A DNA stretch of 64,000 nucleotides, taken from Croceivirga sp. (GTDB lineage: Bacteria > Bacteroidota > Bacteroidia > Flavobacteriales > Flavobacteriaceae). Shown here piece by piece: positions 61,784 through 64,000 of this stretch; the first letter of the stretch is position 1, and every line of letters begins with the position of its first letter. Location: contig JANQQQ010000018.1 of NCBI GenBank assembly GCA_028284935.1, positions 62,001-126,000 of the forward strand, given 5' to 3'. The notes below the pieces were generated by a model that was given only the letters and a program-made list of their open reading frames with translations, did no database searches and had not been told where the DNA came from. The position numbers and the translations under genes are program-made.

Positions 61784-61816
61784 AGTCCTGTTCGCCATTG
61801 ACGAACAGGACTTTTT
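61784..61816 (+). terminator. Terminator after greA, abutting the HIT gene
   Basis: AGTCCTGTTCG / CGAACAGGACT, a perfect 11-bp stem with a seven-base loop and five T's. Its T run ends only 6-12 bases before the HIT gene start codon. Confidence 0.9.
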
Positions 61817-61827
61817 ATTTCATGACC

Positions 61828-62217
61828 ATGGCCAGTATTTTTACTAAAATCATTAACGGAGAGATTCCCAGTTATAAAATCGTAGAAGACGATAACTATT
61901 TTGCTTTTTTGGATATCAATCCAAATGCTGAAGGGCATACCCTTTGTGTTCCAAAAAAAGAAGTAGATAAACTCTTGGACCTTGATGAAGAAACGTACAT
62001 GGGACTAATGGCTTTTTCCAGAAAGGTGGGTATGGCCATTGAGGCTTCAATTCCATGCGAACGGGTGGGGCTCACCGTAATAGGACTTGAAGTTCCCCAT
62101 GTACACGTACATTTGATTCCATTGCACACGATGCAAAATGCAACATTTCAGCATAAGGTAAGATTAACCCCGGAACAATTTGAGTCGGTTGTGGCCCGTA
62201 TCCGACAAAAGCTTTAG
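61828..62217 (+). CDS. HIT family nucleotide-binding protein (HinT-like)
   Basis: A 129-residue histidine-triad hydrolase: SIFTKIINGEIPSYKIVEDD, FLDINPNAEGHTLCVPKKE, and the triad VPHVHVHLIPL (H-x-H-x-H). Acts on nucleoside phosphoramidates in homologues. I use MASIFTKI at 61828; an ATG two codons upstream is also possible. Its transcription is puzzling: a strong terminator ends just before it. Its stop overlaps the convergent zinc-ribbon gene. Confidence 0.92.
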   Translation: MASIFTKIINGEIPSYKIVEDDNYFAFLDINPNAEGHTLCVPKKEVDKLLDLDEETYMGLMAFSRKVGMAIEASIPCERVGLTVIGLEVPHVHVHLIPLHTMQNATFQHKVRLTPEQFESVVARIRQKL

Positions 62218-62564
62218 GGCATTCCTTCCAAATAGAAATAGATTCCAGCAGCGACCAGGGCAATAGCCACCATCATAAGTACGTAGAATAATGTGGTAAA
62301 CCTGATGGAAGCTTTATCCGGTGTTACCAATTTGTTGAAATACTCAAAAACCCGTTCAATGTCTGGCGTCCAGTTTACTGGATAAATCCTGGACCCACAT
62401 TTTTTACAGGTAATCTCATGGGTAACTTCACCAGTTGTTCTATGGAAAAAGGCGGTATAGGTATGTTTTTGAAAAAAGGTGAGCTGTAGCTCCTGGTTAT
62501 AACATTCAGGGCAATTGTTGGTGATGGCCGCTTCTTTAATTATGACTCTTTTGACCTTTGACAT
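62214..62564 (-). CDS. Zinc-ribbon membrane protein, unknown function
   Basis: A 116-residue protein: zinc ribbon with Cys18/Cys21 and Cys53/Cys56, then one membrane helix at about 88-110 and a short tail. Function unknown. It follows the histidine kinase by 2 bases on the same strand, so the two are likely one operon. Confidence 0.75.
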   Translation of the reverse strand: MSKVKRVIIKEAAITNNCPECYNQELQLTFFQKHTYTAFFHRTTGEVTHEITCKKCGSRIYPVNWTPDIERVFEYFNKLVTPDKASIRFTTLFYVLMMVAIALVAAGIYFYLEGMP

Positions 62565-62566
62565 GG

Positions 62567-63712
62567 CTAGCCTGTTCGTAGGGAAATTTGCATAATGGTA
62601 CCCTCCTTACTTGACGAAAGTACTTTAATTTTCCCTTTATGATATTCTTCTATGATTCTTTTAACTAATGACAGGCCAAGCCCCCAACCCCTCTTTTTTG
62701 AAGTGACACCGGGGTTGAAAATCGTTTGAAAATCACTTTTTGGTATTCCATGACCCGTATCTGAAATAAGGACATGAACCTGATTTCCGGAGGTTTCTAT
62801 TTGGATGGCAATATTCCCTTTTCCTTTCATGGCATCAATGCCATTTTTGACCAAGTTTTCTATGCTCCAATTATATAAAGGGAGATTCAGGAACACGGGC
62901 AGCTCCTCGATTTGAGAAGTGAACGTAAAATGAATCAGCTTGGAGCTCCTTTTTTTAAGGTAGTCGAAGGCTTTTTTGGTTTCCGATACAATATCATATA
63001 CTTCCAGTTCTGGGATAGACCCAATTTTTGAAAAACGCTCTGTAATCGTCTGCAACCGATCAATGTCCTTTTCAATTTCCTTGGTGATTTCCGGGTTGAT
63101 TTTTTCGTTCTTTAGCAGTTCGTTCCATCCCAGTAATGAGGTAAGGGGAGTTCCTATTTGATGGGCCGTTTCCTTTGCCATACCTGCCCAAAGTTTATTC
63201 TGTTCCGAGGCCTTGTTGGTCTTGAAAAAGAAAAAGATGACCGCTCCAAATAAAAAGATGATCAATAGAAGTGCTACGGGATAAAATTTGAGTTTGTTCA
63301 GGACTTCGGAATTTCCATAGTACAGGGTTTGTAATAGATCTCCGCCTTGAATGATTTCTATGGGCTGGTTTTCGCCTGCAAACTTTTTGATGAGTGATTG
63401 TATTTTAAGGGAATCCTCGGCAATTTCGGGAGGGATATTATGTGTTTTTAAAGAACCTTCCTCATTTACTAAAATCATGGGAGTGGACGTATTGTTACCC
63501 ATAATAATCAGGGGTAAATTCCCTAGTTCTTGATCTATGGGTGATTGAAGTACTTCCAATTCCGCAGCCGCCCAATTTTCCATTTTTAGGCGTTCCTCCT
63601 CCTTGAATGTTTCAAAGAAGCTGTTGGTGTTCCATAATATTAGGCTCACAACAATAAATGCGGAAACAAGTAAAAAAATATTGGAAGTGCGCCTCTTTGG
63701 ATTGAACTTCAT
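62567..63712 (-). CDS. Sensor histidine kinase, orphan
   Basis: A 381-residue kinase with membrane helices at about 12-28 and 144-163 enclosing a periplasmic sensor domain of about 115 residues, then HisKA with phospho-acceptor His184 (AKETAHQIGTPLTSLLGW), and an ATPase domain with N box (IENLVKNGIDAM), DTGHGIP and GWGLGLSLVKRII. No response regulator is adjacent. On the minus strand TATCTTTA (63731-63738) lies 18 bases upstream, a likely -7 box. Confidence 0.93.
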   Translation of the reverse strand: MKFNPKRRTSNIFLLVSAFIVVSLILWNTNSFFETFKEEERLKMENWAAAELEVLQSPIDQELGNLPLIIMGNNTSTPMILVNEEGSLKTHNIPPEIAEDSLKIQSLIKKFAGENQPIEIIQGGDLLQTLYYGNSEVLNKLKFYPVALLLIIFLFGAVIFFFFKTNKASEQNKLWAGMAKETAHQIGTPLTSLLGWNELLKNEKINPEITKEIEKDIDRLQTITERFSKIGSIPELEVYDIVSETKKAFDYLKKRSSKLIHFTFTSQIEELPVFLNLPLYNWSIENLVKNGIDAMKGKGNIAIQIETSGNQVHVLISDTGHGIPKSDFQTIFNPGVTSKKRGWGLGLSLVKRIIEEYHKGKIKVLSSSKEGTIMQISLRTG

Positions 63713-64000
63713 ACGAAAACGTATTGTAGATAAAGATACTGGAAAAGGATTTATAAGTAATAGGCTTAAGCCCGACTTACAAACGCCATTGGGCCCATAT
63801 TATTGGCAATATACCCATGTAAGAAATAAGGGGAAGCGTATACTGGTCCTATGGCGATTGCTTATGCCTTTTTTGGAATACCATAATAACGGTTGGGAAT
63901 ATGGAAAGTTCCCTACCCTTTGGGTTTTTTCATCCAAGGTTTCGGTATACTCCTCCAAAATGTCAATATCAAAGATGTTCCAAACGCTGCTTTATTTCTT
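63713..64000. other. Right edge: mostly non-coding, possible C-terminal end of another minus-strand gene
   Basis: After the kinase start I see no complete gene. On the minus strand a frame enters from the right edge and ends EIKQRLEHL with a TGA at 63969-63971, which could be the tail of the next gene. A plus-strand frame also stays open from about 63716 to the edge, but it lacks a convincing start and has unlikely composition. Confidence 0.3.

Noticed and set aside
63716-64000. Plus-strand gene entering from the right edge
   Set aside because: Open frame with no credible start, many Trp/Tyr/Lys and no recognisable pattern; more likely chance in non-coding sequence.

Overview
This window is a stretch of ordinary-looking chromosome from a member of the Flavobacteriaceae (Bacteroidota), most likely a marine, free-living genus close to Muricauda/Allomuricauda, Zobellia or Maribacter. 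That placement rests on gldE-gldD (gliding motility), rplU with a long basic C-terminal tail, DUF4270 next to a glycogen-synthase-like half protein, atpD-atpC split from the other ATP synthase genes, a ribonuclease G gene beside an HU gene, five TonB-dependent receptors, and promoters of the Bacteroidota type (TAnnTTTG at -7) almost everywhere a transcription unit begins. The genus is my inference; the family is well supported. I saw no rRNA or tRNA genes, phage, transposase, integrase or CRISPR array.

Layout. 1-3.2 kb: 5' end of a TonB-dependent receptor, xth, tas and two very small membrane proteins. 3.2-10.2 kb (minus strand): PQQ-type dehydrogenase with a built-in cytochrome c, radA, an esterase-fold protein lacking its serine, a flippase-like membrane protein, panD and panC. 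10.3-20.1 kb (plus): GT5-like half protein, DUF4270 lipoprotein, glmS, a TonB-dependent receptor, atpD and atpC. 20.1-27.5 kb: a biotin cluster (bioF, DUF2007 protein, bioD, GT90-type protein, bioA, beta-ketoacyl synthase, bioB). 27.5-37.5 kb: cupin_8 protein, recX, DUF3667 and DUF4177 proteins, rng, a 29-residue basic protein, HU, mutY, ssb, gldE, gldD, a lipoprotein, DUF4199, rplU and rpmA.

37.6-43.3 kb is a probable phytate-use locus: a membrane-anchored TPR-HTH regulator, a TonB-dependent receptor and a beta-propeller phytase. 43.3-50.3 kb: dienelactone-hydrolase-like lipoprotein, DinB-fold protein, SDR, and a TonB-dependent receptor divergent from a LytS/LytTR two-component pair. 50.3-55.3 kb: ahcY, a phosphopantetheinyl transferase, then an operon of a DUF77/YkoF-like protein, a PnuC-family transporter, a NadR-type kinase and DUF4301. 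55.4-59.6 kb: two small exported proteins, then a TPP riboswitch controlling a TonB-dependent receptor and a ThiY/NMT1-like protein with no export signal. 59.6-64 kb: Gfo/Idh/MocA oxidoreductase, a degenerate Rieske lipoprotein, greA with a structured leader, a HIT protein, a zinc-ribbon membrane protein and an orphan histidine kinase.

The most interesting parts are (i) the vitamin B1 region at 52.4-59.6 kb, where riboswitch, outer-membrane receptor, unsecreted pyrimidine-binding-type protein, PnuC-type transporter and kinase could form a thiamine/pyrimidine salvage route without an ABC transporter; (ii) the biotin cluster with its own intact Cys-His-His ketosynthase and near-leaderless promoters; (iii) the greA leader with two terminator-like hairpins; and (iv) the phytate locus. 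All of these are built from known families; their combination and regulation are what may be new.
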